Shown here piece after piece: positions 23,613 through 31,649 of a stretch of 35,281 nt of DNA. Position 1 is the first letter of the stretch; every line of letters begins with the position of its first letter. The notes under the pieces are model-generated. The model saw only the letters and a program-made list of their open reading frames with translations. It was not told the origin of the DNA and did not search any database. The position numbers and the translations under genes are program-made. Where the stretch lies: contig CAZLYX010000017.1 in NCBI GenBank assembly GCA_964563885.1, positions 1 to 35,281 on the forward strand, read 5' to 3'. The stretch comes from CAZLYX01 sp964563885. GTDB lineage: Bacteria > Pseudomonadota > Gammaproteobacteria > Burkholderiales > Neisseriaceae.

Positions 23613-24791
23613 TTAAGCGCGTTCTACTGCTATTGCTAAACCCATGCCACCGCCTACACATAAAGTAGCAATACCTTTTTTGGCGTCACGGCGTTTCATT
23701 TCATGCAACAATGTTACCAATACACGGCAGCCAGACGCACCGATTGGGTGACCCAATGCAATTGCACCACCATTTACGTTAACTTTATCCATGTCGAAAT
23801 TCAACTCTTTAGCAACACCCAAAGCTTGGGCAGCAAATGCTTCGTTGGCTTCAATTAGATCAACTTCATCCAAAGTCCAACCCGCTTTTTCTAGAGTTGC
23901 CTTTACAGCGCCAACTGGGCCTAGACCCATAACTTCAGGTTCAATACCAGTAGATGCATAAGCTTTAATAGTAGCCAAAGGCGTTAAACCTAATTCGTCG
24001 GCTTTCTCTTTACTCATTACCAATACAGCAGCTGCGCCATCATTAATACCTGAAGCGTTACCAGCAGTTACGCTACCGTCTTTTTTGAAGGCAGGACGAA
24101 GTTTAGCCAAAGCAGCTTCGCTTGCATCTGCTTTAATATATTCGTCTTTGCTTACTACTAGCGGATCACCTTTACGTTGTGGGATGCTAACTGAAACAAT
24201 CTCGTCATCAAAACGACCAGCAGCTTGAGCAGCAGCCGCTTTTTGTTGTGAGCTTAGTGCTAATGCGTCTTGCGCTTCACGAGTCAGGCCATGTTTATCA
24301 ACGATATTTTCAGCAGTAATACCCATATGATAATGGTTATAAGAGTCAGTTAGACCATCATGCACCATAGTATCAAGCATTTTGCTATCGCCCATTTTCA
24401 CGCCGTCACGGATATGCACGATGTGTGGACTTTTTGACATAGACTCTTGACCACCAGCAATTACGATGTCAGCGTCACCACTTTTAATTGCTTGAGCTGC
24501 CATTTGTACTGCTTTTAAGCCTGAGCCACACACCACGTTGATGGTGCTAGATGGAACATGATTCGGGATACCAGCGGCGATTGCAGCTTGACGTGCTGGG
24601 TTTTGACCAACACCTGCAGTCAGCACGTTGCCCATGATAACTTCTGAAACTTTATCAGCGCTAACACCACTTGTTTCTAACACACTTTTGATTACTTCTG
24701 CACCAAGTTGTGGCGCAGTTAAGCTACCCAAGCTGCCTAAAAAACTGCCAACAGGGGTACGTTTTGCAGCAACAATAACGATTTCTTTCAT
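23613..24791 (-). CDS. phaA: Acetyl-CoA C-acetyltransferase (beta-ketothiolase)
   Basis: PhaA condenses two acetyl-CoA to acetoacetyl-CoA, the first step of PHB synthesis. The 392-residue thiolase has the acyl-carrying Cys88 in INVVCGSGLKAVQMA, the catalytic His in GGAIALGHPIGASGCR near residue 348, and the proton-transfer Cys378 in TLCVGGGMG. GNVLTAGVGQNPARQ and GNASGINDGAAAV are also thiolase hallmarks. AAGGAG lies 6 nt before the ATG. It lies 84 bp downstream of phaC on the minus strand, and a degenerate DUS hairpin sits between them. Alone it could be called atoB; the adjacent phaC, phaP and phaB support the PHB role. Confidence 0.95.
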   Translation of the reverse strand: MKEIVIVAAKRTPVGSFLGSLGSLTAPQLGAEVIKSVLETSGVSADKVSEVIMGNVLTAGVGQNPARQAAIAAGIPNHVPSSTINVVCGSGLKAVQMAAQAIKSGDADIVIAGGQESMSKSPHIVHIRDGVKMGDSKMLDTMVHDGLTDSYNHYHMGITAENIVDKHGLTREAQDALALSSQQKAAAAQAAGRFDDEIVSVSIPQRKGDPLVVSKDEYIKADASEAALAKLRPAFKKDGSVTAGNASGINDGAAAVLVMSKEKADELGLTPLATIKAYASTGIEPEVMGLGPVGAVKATLEKAGWTLDEVDLIEANEAFAAQALGVAKELNFDMDKVNVNGGAIALGHPIGASGCRVLVTLLHEMKRRDAKKGIATLCVGGGMGLAIAVERA

Positions 24792-24821
24792 GTGTAGCTC
24801 CTTATTATAGGGTCGGGGGAT

Positions 24822-24856
24822 TTCAGGTAACCTAATACTATAGAAAGCTACCTGAA
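24822..24856. repeat. Degenerate inverted DUS pair between phaC and phaA
   Basis: TTCAGGTAACCT (24822-24833) and AAGCTACCTGAA (24845-24856) each carry one mismatch and form an imperfect stem with an 11-nt loop. No T-run follows on the minus strand, so it may be a partial terminator, a processing site, or simply an eroded DUS. Confidence 0.6.
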
Positions 24857-24875
24857 AATTTTAAAACAAACACTA

Positions 24876-26648
24876 TTAAATCTTAAAACAGCTTACTTTA
24901 ACGTAACGACCAGGTGCCGCTTCAATCACTGGGTTAGCTTCGCTGCCTACTGCGCGTGCAGGAACTTTTTCACCAGCATAAGCTTCAACCCATTCTTGCC
25001 ATGCCAACCACCAAGAACGCTTAGTGTAAACAGCTGTAGCTAACCAATCTTTGCCATTTTCATATTTCGCTGCGTTAGTGTAATAACCATACTTATCTTT
25101 TGATGGCGGATTGACAATACCCGCTACGTGGCCAGATTCGCCCATTACTAGAGTAGATTCACCACCCAATAAGTTTGAGCCCATGAATGTGCTTTCCCAG
25201 CTAGCAATGTGGTCTTCTTGGCACGATATGAAGAAGTTAGGTGTTTTTACGCGAGACAAATTCAAACCAACACCATTAACGCGAATCTTATTAGGTTGAG
25301 TAAGGTCGTTATTTAGATATAAATCGCGTAAAACAAAGCTGTGAACTTTGGGCGTGATATTGGTGCCATCACTGTTCCAATACAAAATATCAAACTCTGA
25401 AGGTTCTTTACCTTTTAAGTAGTTATCAATGTAATAGTTCCAATAAAGCGTATTTTCGCGTAACAAGCTGAAAGTAACTGCAATTTGACGACCATCGCTA
25501 TAGCCAACCACTTCATCTAACGCTTCAACCGCGCTGATTACTGGCTCATTGATGAATACGCCTAAGCCACCTGGCTCACTATAATCAAGCATTGTTGTTA
25601 AGTACGTCGCGCTTTTAATACGATTACGTAAACGTTTACCAACATAATATGCTTGAGTAGCAGCTAATAGCGTGCCACCAATGCAATAACCCATTGCATT
25701 AATATCACGCTCACCAGTAATTTCTTCAATTACATTGGCTGCTTCAACCGTGCCAGATAAAATCAAATCTTCTTGTGATACATGTGCTTGTGTAGCGTCT
25801 GGATTGCGCCAAGACATCAGAAATACGGTATGACCTTGCTCGCGAGCCCAATTGACTAATGAATTTTGCTCTCGCAAATCAAGTATGTAGTATTTGTTAA
25901 TGAAAGGAGGAACAATCAGCAGCGGAGTTTTAAATGTTTCTTCACACTTTGCTTCGTATTGGATTAATTGAAAAATCTCATTTTCAAAAACTACGCTGCC
26001 AGGCGTATAAGCTAGATCTTTACCTAACTCAAAAGCATCATCAGGCGTCATGCGAATGCGCAGAAATGCACCACTATTTTTTGCATCTGCTTGGAAAATG
26101 TCCATACCACGAATTAAGTTGGCACCATTTTCTTCTATAGTTTGCTGGATAACTTCTGGATTGCTCCACATGAAGTTGCCTGGTGATAAAGCATTGATCA
26201 TTTGGCGCATAAAAAAGCTCAAGCGATCACGTACCTTATCAGATACGCCTTCTACATCTTCTAGCATGCCTAAAACAATGTTACTAAAATGCAAGTAAGA
26301 TTGGCTCAATAAATCATAATTAGGCTTATCTTGCCATAATTCATTTTGAAATCGACGGTCACCAGGCTCAGATTGAGCAAAAGGCTCAATATCTTTATTG
26401 GTAGATCGTTCAAAAACATTGCGATAGATTTCCATCTGGCCTTGCCACCACTTAAACTGCATTTCCATCATACGCGTAGGATTCTGCGCCAATGCATCAA
26501 AAAATATTTTCATATCTTCTTTATTGATTTTTGCGAGGGCGGTACTGACGGGGTTGTCGCCAAAATAAAACTCTTGCACTTTTTTCATCAATTGGTCATT
26601 ACTGCTGAAAAATTGGCGCATATTTTCGTTGGCTGAAAATTGGTCCAT
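24876..26648 (-). CDS. phaC: Class I poly(3-hydroxyalkanoate) synthase
   Basis: PhaC polymerises 3-hydroxybutyryl-CoA into PHB at the granule surface. The 590-residue protein has class I length. The lipase-like box is GYCIGG with nucleophile Cys322, in NAMGYCIGGTLLAATQ. The catalytic Asp is probably in SCQEDHIASW near residue 483, and the His in GESGHVAGIVNPP near 512. NKYYILDLREQNSLVNWAREQGHTVF and SWRNPD are typical of the alpha/beta-hydrolase core. The long N-terminal region (residues 1-200) is of the class I type. GGAG lies 6 nt before the ATG at 26648. It is downstream of phaP, with an intrinsic-terminator-like hairpin between them. Confidence 0.96.
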   Translation of the reverse strand: MDQFSANENMRQFFSSNDQLMKKVQEFYFGDNPVSTALAKINKEDMKIFFDALAQNPTRMMEMQFKWWQGQMEIYRNVFERSTNKDIEPFAQSEPGDRRFQNELWQDKPNYDLLSQSYLHFSNIVLGMLEDVEGVSDKVRDRLSFFMRQMINALSPGNFMWSNPEVIQQTIEENGANLIRGMDIFQADAKNSGAFLRIRMTPDDAFELGKDLAYTPGSVVFENEIFQLIQYEAKCEETFKTPLLIVPPFINKYYILDLREQNSLVNWAREQGHTVFLMSWRNPDATQAHVSQEDLILSGTVEAANVIEEITGERDINAMGYCIGGTLLAATQAYYVGKRLRNRIKSATYLTTMLDYSEPGGLGVFINEPVISAVEALDEVVGYSDGRQIAVTFSLLRENTLYWNYYIDNYLKGKEPSEFDILYWNSDGTNITPKVHSFVLRDLYLNNDLTQPNKIRVNGVGLNLSRVKTPNFFISCQEDHIASWESTFMGSNLLGGESTLVMGESGHVAGIVNPPSKDKYGYYTNAAKYENGKDWLATAVYTKRSWWLAWQEWVEAYAGEKVPARAVGSEANPVIEAAPGRYVKVSCFKI

Positions 26649-26685
26649 AACATACTCCGAATCGTTAACCTTAAACTAAATATGT

Positions 26686-26722
26686 AAAAAAGCAGGTGTA
26701 AACGCGCGTTTATCCCTGCTTT
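26686..26722 (-). terminator. Intrinsic terminator/attenuator between phaP and phaC
   Basis: On the minus strand AAAGCAGG and CCTGCTTT arms (26722-26715 and 26696-26689) extend inward through a near-perfect AAACG/CGTTT pairing. The stem is followed by a T-run (AAAAAA at 26686-26691 on the plus strand). It lies within the 109-bp phaP-phaC gap and is not DUS-based. Confidence 0.75.
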
Positions 26723-26757
26723 CTGAATGCTGCCTGAGTTACTCAGGACAAACGGGC

Positions 26758-27099
26758 TTATTTAGTTTGTGGAGTAGACTCGGCTACTAACTTTTCTAGT
26801 TCAGCTTTAAAATCATTAGCAAGAGTAGACAGTTTTTTACCGTCTTCAATCATCTGCTGGCTCAAACGAGTCATAGTTTCCAATTGTTTGCTGCCACTGG
26901 TCATCAATGATGGCATATCTCTTACTTGGCTATTTGCATTCAATTGAGCCAAACCGATATCAGCGTAAGTGCGAGCAGATTGCAATTGCAAGTTAGTTAA
27001 ATCAGTAAAGTTTCTAGTAACCAACTGGTTGTATTTTACATACGGCTCAAAAGTAGTTTGATATTGGCTAGAAAGATTGTTAAAGAAACCTGAGTACAT
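26758..27099 (-). CDS. phaP: Phasin
   Basis: Phasins are small amphipathic helical proteins that coat PHB granules and control their size and number. This 113-residue protein has no signal peptide, and is helical throughout. The segment EPYVKYNQLVTRNFTDLTNLQLQ near residues 18-40 and the heptad-like stretches after residue 70 (MTRLSQQMIEDGKKLSTLANDFKAELEKL) fit the phasin family. AAGGA lies 7 nt before the ATG. It lies between phaB and phaC on the same strand. The hairpin after it would let phaP be made in greater amount than phaC, as granule coats usually need; that is inference from position. Confidence 0.88.
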   Translation of the reverse strand: MYSGFFNNLSSQYQTTFEPYVKYNQLVTRNFTDLTNLQLQSARTYADIGLAQLNANSQVRDMPSLMTSGSKQLETMTRLSQQMIEDGKKLSTLANDFKAELEKLVAESTPQTK

Positions 27100-27166
27100 A
27101 GTTAAATCCTTTATTAGTTAAAAAAATTGCATAAAATTGAGTGTGGGGTTAGTAAGCCACTTAGGC

Positions 27167-27913
27167 TTATTGCATGTAAAGACCGCCGTTTACAGATAGG
27201 GTTTCACCGGTAACATAACCTGCTTGATCGCTTACTAAATACATTACAGCAGCAGCGATTTCTTCAGGAGTTGCTAAACGCTGAGCTGGAATTTGAGCTT
27301 CGATGCTCTTAATTACATCTTCACGCATAGCGGTTACCATAGGTGTTGCGGTATAGCCTGGAGCTACTACGTTTGCAGTAACGCCTGAACGAGCGCCTTC
27401 TAGAGCTAAAGATTTAATAAAGCCGATCATACCAGCTTTAGTGGCAGCATAGTTGGCTTGACCAAATTGACCTTTAATACCGTTTACAGAACTAATACAA
27501 ACGATACGGCCACTTTTTTGCTCTAGCATTTTGTTAAATACTGGTTGGGTAACAGTAAATAGTGTTTTTAGGTTGATGTCTAATACATCAGACCATTGTT
27601 CGTAGGACATTTTTTTGAACACAGCATCGCGTGTAACGCCAGCGTTGTTAACCAAGACATCAACACGACCTTCAGCTTCAATGGCTTCGTTAATTGCAGT
27701 TGTCATGGTTTCGTGGTTGGTTAAGTCGCCAAATACAAAACGAAAGTCATTTTCATTAAATCCTTCATCTTTTAACCATTTAACTTCGCGTGCTTCTTCG
27801 CGAGGTACAAGAGTTGCGATGATTTTGTAACCTTCAGCAATAAGGCTGCGGCAAATTTCACTGCCAATACCACCTAAGGCACCTGTTACTAATGCTATTT
27901 TCTTTTCGCTCAT
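27167..27913 (-). CDS. phaB: Acetoacetyl-CoA reductase
   Basis: PhaB reduces acetoacetyl-CoA to (R)-3-hydroxybutyryl-CoA with NADPH. The protein has 248 residues from the chosen start. It is a classical short-chain dehydrogenase: the cofactor motif is TGALGGIG near residue 10, NNAG near residue 88, catalytic Ser in CISSVNG near 137, and Tyr-Lys in YAATKAG near 150. VTANVVAPGYTATPM and GGLYMQ at the end are typical of PhaB. An ORF extension to 27925 adds four residues, but GGAG 6 nt upstream of 27913 fixes the start at MSEKKIALVTG. It is the first gene of the cluster and follows a long divergent spacer with operator-like repeats. Confidence 0.94.
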   Translation of the reverse strand: MSEKKIALVTGALGGIGSEICRSLIAEGYKIIATLVPREEAREVKWLKDEGFNENDFRFVFGDLTNHETMTTAINEAIEAEGRVDVLVNNAGVTRDAVFKKMSYEQWSDVLDINLKTLFTVTQPVFNKMLEQKSGRIVCISSVNGIKGQFGQANYAATKAGMIGFIKSLALEGARSGVTANVVAPGYTATPMVTAMREDVIKSIEAQIPAQRLATPEEIAAAVMYLVSDQAGYVTGETLSVNGGLYMQ

Positions 27914-28001
27914 ATTTCTCTCCATGTTGTTTTTTTTAAATATAAATGCTTATGTAAAATGCGTAGGTACATTCAATTTACTAAAGCTATAAAGGCACTG
28001 C

Positions 28002-28026
28002 TTTATCATTCGAATCATTCGATAAA
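28002..28026. promoter_or_regulatory. Operator-like repeat upstream of the PHB genes
   Basis: ATCATTCGA occurs twice in tandem (28005-28013, 28014-28022), flanked by TTTATC (28002-28007) and GATAAA (28021-28026) as an inverted pair. It lies about 90-110 bp upstream of phaB and looks like a protein-binding site; no regulator can be named. Confidence 0.4.
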
Positions 28027-28037
28027 CTTTATTAAAT

Positions 28038-28050
28038 CTATCACAGATAG
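28038..28050. promoter_or_regulatory. Palindrome upstream of the PHB genes
   Basis: CTATC-ACA-GATAG is a perfect dyad with 5-bp arms, 125-137 bp upstream of phaB. It may be a dimeric regulator site, but short dyads arise by chance in AT-rich DNA. Confidence 0.3.
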
Positions 28051-28463
28051 CCTTACTTCATTTTTATCATAATTATGGAATATTGCAAATTTATTACATT
28101 GTTTTAACACTCTGTTTATTTACATTCAATGCGTTGCTTGTACATGTAACCGCATTAGTATGCATGACACATATGCGAGTGATAACTATCTATAGTAGTT
28201 CTAAATCAGAAATATGTCGAGTATTTTTCTGCATTTAACTGCGTAACTAGCTTATTTATTGAGGTTTACTTGGTTGTTATGTAGCGTTTTATTTTTGATT
28301 TATCCTGTTGAAGGAAGTAAAATAGCTGAATACTAAATAGTTTAGGCTATAGTTGAGTTGTTAGTTGCGTATTTTTGAATTATTTGATTTTAAATAAATA
28401 AACTGAGTATTTGCTTTATTTTTTAATCATTGTTGATTATAAGTGTGGAAATTAATTTAGCCA

Positions 28464-28477
28464 CATATGCGCATATG
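28464..28477. promoter_or_regulatory. 14-bp perfect palindrome upstream of rdgC
   Basis: CATATGCGCATATG is fully self-complementary. Ten bases of it with its flank (CACATATGCG) recur at 28168-28177 in the same spacer. A shared binding protein is possible. Confidence 0.35.
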
Positions 28478-28602
28478 GAAATCACGTAAATTTATTTTAC
28501 TGTTAATCTTTAAGAACCTGCCTGAGAGTTTATCCACGATTAGGATAACGCATGGCATTTATAGTTAGGATAAAGACCATGCGCTAACAGCGATTATTCA
28601 CG

Positions 28603-28608
28603 TATAAT
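28603..28608 (+). promoter_or_regulatory. Candidate -10 element for rdgC
   Basis: TATAAT lies 34 nt before the rdgC ATG. The position of the -35 (TGCGCT) is poor; upstream are the TTAGGATAA repeats, which could bind an activator or repressor. Confidence 0.45.
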
Positions 28609-28642
28609 ACGCGTTTTCAAGTGTTAACTAGGAAGCTTAGCA

Positions 28643-29542
28643 ATGTGGTTCAAACAAATCAGTTTTTATCCGATTAATCTAGAAAACATGCCAGAGTTAG
28701 AGCTGTTGGCAACCAAGCTGACTGAAGCTGAGTTTGTACCATGCATGGGTTTGGATTGGTTTAGTACCGGCTTTTCATCACCTGTTTCTTTTTCCCCAGA
28801 ATTAGTATTTCCGGCTGATTTTACTTGGCGAGTGGCACTAAAAAAAGTTGAGAAGGTGCTGCCAGCTGGTGTGATCAAGGATATTCTAGACGAGAAGGTT
28901 GTAGAAATTCAAAATAATGAAGCTCGCAATGTTGGTCGTAAAGAAAAGCAAGAGCTCAAAGAACAGATTACCGATGATTTATTGCCGCGTGCGTTTACCC
29001 GCAGTAGCCACACTCAGGCGATTTTTGATACTAAGCACGGTTTTGTATTGGTGAATAATGCTTCTGCAGTTAAGGCTGAAGCAATGCTGACCAAAATCCG
29101 CGAAGCTTTAGGTGGCTTGGAGGCGCGATTGCCTAACACCAAACAATCACCCTCTACCTTGATGACGGCTTGGTTGTTGAATGGAGTGGCAGAAGGTGGT
29201 TTTGAACTAGACAGTGACTGCGAGCTCAAGGGCACAGGTGATGTGGTGCCAACGGTAAAAATTTCTAAGCAAGATTTAACTGTTGATGAAGTGATTCAGC
29301 ATGTTAAAAACGGCAAAACTGTCACTCAATTGGGTTTGACTTGGCGCGAACAAATCAGCTTTATCCTCACCCAAGAATTTACGATCAAGCGCATTCAATA
29401 TTTAGATGTATTGCAAGAAGAAGCGGAAGGTCATGGTGATGATGCTGCTAGTTTAATGTTTGCTTCACAAATCTTGATGACTGAAGCGTTGTCTACGATG
29501 TTGAGTGAGTTGGTTTCACACTTAGGCGGTTGGCAAGATTAA
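28643..29542 (+). CDS. rdgC: Recombination-associated protein RdgC
   Basis: RdgC is a ring-shaped DNA-binding protein that restrains RecA-dependent recombination. In Neisseria it affects pilin antigenic variation. The 299-residue protein begins MWFKQISFYPINLE and has the usual length. Family-typical segments are FVPCMGLDWFSTGF, then KVLPAGVIKDILDEKV, GRKEKQELKEQITDDLLPRAF near residues 100-120, and the C-terminal GLTWREQISFILTQEFTIKRIQYLDVLQEEA. AGGAAG lies 7 nt before the ATG. dcd follows after 9 bp on the same strand, suggesting one transcript. It is divergent from the PHB cluster. Confidence 0.95.
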   Translation: MWFKQISFYPINLENMPELELLATKLTEAEFVPCMGLDWFSTGFSSPVSFSPELVFPADFTWRVALKKVEKVLPAGVIKDILDEKVVEIQNNEARNVGRKEKQELKEQITDDLLPRAFTRSSHTQAIFDTKHGFVLVNNASAVKAEAMLTKIREALGGLEARLPNTKQSPSTLMTAWLLNGVAEGGFELDSDCELKGTGDVVPTVKISKQDLTVDEVIQHVKNGKTVTQLGLTWREQISFILTQEFTIKRIQYLDVLQEEAEGHGDDAASLMFASQILMTEALSTMLSELVSHLGGWQD

Positions 29543-29551
29543 GGAGTTAAG

Positions 29552-30118
29552 ATGAGTATTAAATCTGATAAGTGGATTCGCCGAATGAGCGAAGAGCACG
29601 GCATGATTGAGCCGTTTGAACCTGGGCAAGTAAAAGAGGAAAATGGAAATAAAATTATTTCCTATGGCACTTCTAGCTATGGATATGACATTCGTTGTGC
29701 TAATGAGTTTAAAATTTTCACCAATATCAACAGCACGATTGTTGATCCAAAAAATTTCGATACTCGTAATTTTGTTACCATTGAAGCTGATTTTTGTATT
29801 ATTCCGCCTAATTCATTTGCGTTAGCACGCACGGTGGAATACTTTCGTATTCCGCGCAACGTGCTAACGGTGTGTTTGGGTAAATCAACTTATGCGCGTT
29901 GCGGCATTATTGTGAACGTAACCCCGTTTGAGCCAGAGTGGGAAGGCTATGTAACATTGGAGTTTTCTAATACCACTCCGTTGCCGGCTAAAGTTTATGC
30001 AGGTGAGGGCGTTGCGCAAGTGTTGTTTTTTGAGAGTGATGAGGTTTGTGAGGTATCTTATAAGGATCGTAACGGTAAATATATGGGCCAAACTGGTGTG
30101 ACACTGCCTAAAGCTTAA
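29552..30118 (+). CDS. dcd: dCTP deaminase
   Basis: Dcd converts dCTP to dUTP, the main route to dTTP in many bacteria. The 188-residue protein has family length. It shows the trimeric dUTPase-like fold: ISYGTSSYGYDIRCANEFKIF near residue 31, FCIIPPNSFALARTVEYFRIP, LGKSTYARCGIIVNVTPFEPEWEGYVTLEFSNTTPLPAKVYAGEGVAQ, in which GEGVAQ holds the catalytic Glu near residue 138. It ends YMGQTGVTLPKA. GGAG precedes the ATG by a few nucleotides and rdgC is only 9 bp upstream. A DUS-pair terminator follows. Confidence 0.97.
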   Translation: MSIKSDKWIRRMSEEHGMIEPFEPGQVKEENGNKIISYGTSSYGYDIRCANEFKIFTNINSTIVDPKNFDTRNFVTIEADFCIIPPNSFALARTVEYFRIPRNVLTVCLGKSTYARCGIIVNVTPFEPEWEGYVTLEFSNTTPLPAKVYAGEGVAQVLFFESDEVCEVSYKDRNGKYMGQTGVTLPKA

Positions 30119-30140
30119 TCTTTATATCTACCTTCTGTTT

Positions 30141-30169
30141 AGGCTACCTGAAAGGTTTTCAGGTAGCCT
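30141..30169. terminator. DUS-pair terminator after dcd
   Basis: AGGCTACCTGAAA (30141-30153) pairs with TTTCAGGTAGCCT (30157-30169) with a 3-nt loop, followed by GTTTGTTT. Confidence 0.82.
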
Positions 30170-30239
30170 GTTTGTTTCAGTATGCTGCGGTGTTATTTTA
30201 TATTTAGGATTTGGTATTTTAGTTTGTTGATAAAGCATC

Positions 30240-30251
30240 AGGCTACCTGAA
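30240..30251 (+). repeat. Single DUS just upstream of norM
   Basis: An exact AGGCTACCTGAA ends 18 bp before the norM GTG start. It could in principle pair with the TTCAGGTAGCCT arm of the upstream terminator at 30158-30169. Confidence 0.85.
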
Positions 30252-30269
30252 AACCTTTGAAAGTATTGT

Positions 30270-31649
30270 GTGTTATTTGATCTTAATCGTTATTCTTTTG
30301 CTGTCTTTTCTAAAGAGGCACGTAAGTTGTTAGTGCTGGCGCTGCCAATGCTGTTGGCACAAGTGGCGCAGGTGGGCATAGGCTTTGTTGATACTGTGAT
30401 GGCCGGTGGTGCTGGTAAAGATGATTTGGCCGCGGTGGCATTAGGCAGCAGTGTTTTTATAACTGTGTATGTCACTTTTATGGGGGTGATGACGGCGCTT
30501 AATCCGATGATTTCGCAATTATATGGTTCTAGAAAATATGCAGAAGTAGGCGAAACTGGACGTCAAGGTATTTGGTTTGGATTAATGCTTGGCGTGATTG
30601 GCATGTTATTAATCTGGCTATTGATCTGGCCGTTTCAAGTTTTTTTAGACTTAAGCGAAAACACTGAACATCGAATGATGCAATATATGGTATTTGCTGG
30701 GTTGGCGATGCCAGCAGCGATGATACATCGTTCGCTGCATGCTTATGCTTCTAGCTTGAACCGACCGCGCGTGATTATGGTGGTTAGCTTTGCTGCGTTT
30801 TTACTGAATATTCCGCTTAACTACATGTTTGTTTATGGTAAATTGGGTATGCCTGAGCTAGGTGGTGCTGGTTGTGGCGTGGCAACGGCGATAGTGTTTT
30901 GGTTTAATGCTGCTGCTTTATGGTTGTATGTAACTAAGCAACATTACTTTAAGCAATTTGGTTTGAAGGATCGTTTTAGTAGGCCTGATAAACAAGTGTT
31001 AAAAAAAATCTGGAAGCTTGGTTTGCCGATTGGATTCTCTTTTTTCTTAGAAGTAAGTCTGTTTACTTTTATTGTTTTTTTAGTGGCGCGCTTAGGTGAG
31101 GATTATGTGGCAGCGCAGCAGGTGGTGATTAGCTTAACGGGTATTATTTATATGATTCCGCAAAGTGTTGGTGCTGCGGCAACGGTGCGAGTAGGGTATT
31201 CACTAGGTATGGGTAATCGTGAGCGTGCGCGCTATATTTCAGGGGTGTCACTGTTGGTTGGATTGGCTCTGGCGCTGTGTACAGCTTTAGCTCTAATTAT
31301 ATTGCGTCAGCCATTGGTGGGTATGTATACCAATGATGTGCATGTGCTAGAAATTGCTACAGCAGTGTTGTTATTTGCTGCTATTTTTCAGCTACCTGAT
31401 TGTGTTCAATGCGTGGCATCCTATGCTTTGCGTGGCTATAAAGTGGCTAGAATCCCAATGTTAATTCATGGTGTGGCTTTTTGGGGTTTCGGATTATTAC
31501 CTGGTTATTGGTTGGCGTTTTATCAGGATATGGGTATTTATGGGTTTTGGACGGCGTTAGCGGTATCACTTACTATAGCGGCGATTGCGCTGGTGTGGTA
31601 TTTGGAAATATGTAGCCGCGCATTTGCGATTGAAAAAAGGATAGTGTGA
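30270..31649 (+). CDS. norM: MATE-family multidrug efflux transporter NorM
   Basis: This 459-residue inner-membrane antiporter exports cationic drugs and dyes in exchange for Na+ or H+. About twelve hydrophobic helices are visible, with LLVLALPMLLAQVAQVGIGF near residue 20 and TVMAGGAGKDDLAAVALGSS after it. The repeated second half begins around residue 235 (IWKLGLPIGFSFFLEVS). AAQQVVISLTGIIYMIPQSVGAAATVRVG is a MATE signature. The start is GTG at 30270, which matches the N-terminus of Neisseria NorM (LLDLNRFSF-like); the Shine-Dalgarno is weak. The stop overlaps the murB start region, so translation is coupled. Confidence 0.95.
   Translation: MLFDLNRYSFAVFSKEARKLLVLALPMLLAQVAQVGIGFVDTVMAGGAGKDDLAAVALGSSVFITVYVTFMGVMTALNPMISQLYGSRKYAEVGETGRQGIWFGLMLGVIGMLLIWLLIWPFQVFLDLSENTEHRMMQYMVFAGLAMPAAMIHRSLHAYASSLNRPRVIMVVSFAAFLLNIPLNYMFVYGKLGMPELGGAGCGVATAIVFWFNAAALWLYVTKQHYFKQFGLKDRFSRPDKQVLKKIWKLGLPIGFSFFLEVSLFTFIVFLVARLGEDYVAAQQVVISLTGIIYMIPQSVGAAATVRVGYSLGMGNRERARYISGVSLLVGLALALCTALALIILRQPLVGMYTNDVHVLEIATAVLLFAAIFQLPDCVQCVASYALRGYKVARIPMLIHGVAFWGFGLLPGYWLAFYQDMGIYGFWTALAVSLTIAAIALVWYLEICSRAFAIEKRIV

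Larger units (their letters stand above)
27914..28642. other. Repeat-rich divergent spacer phaB / rdgC
   Basis: This 729-bp AT-rich region separates divergent phaB and rdgC and holds no ORF of note and no exact DUS. It contains a 9-bp tandem repeat inside an inverted repeat (28002-28026), a 13-bp palindrome (28038-28050), a 10-bp palindrome CATAATTATG (28068-28077), CACATATGCG twice (28168-28177 and 28462-28471), a 14-bp palindrome (28464-28477), and TTAGGATAA twice (28540-28548 and 28565-28573). A TATAAT near rdgC is the only clear promoter element. No tRNA or known small RNA was recognised. Confidence 0.6.

Noticed and set aside
27914..28642. A missed small protein gene in the long spacer
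   Set aside because: Stops are frequent in all frames and no ribosome-binding site with a plausible ORF was found.
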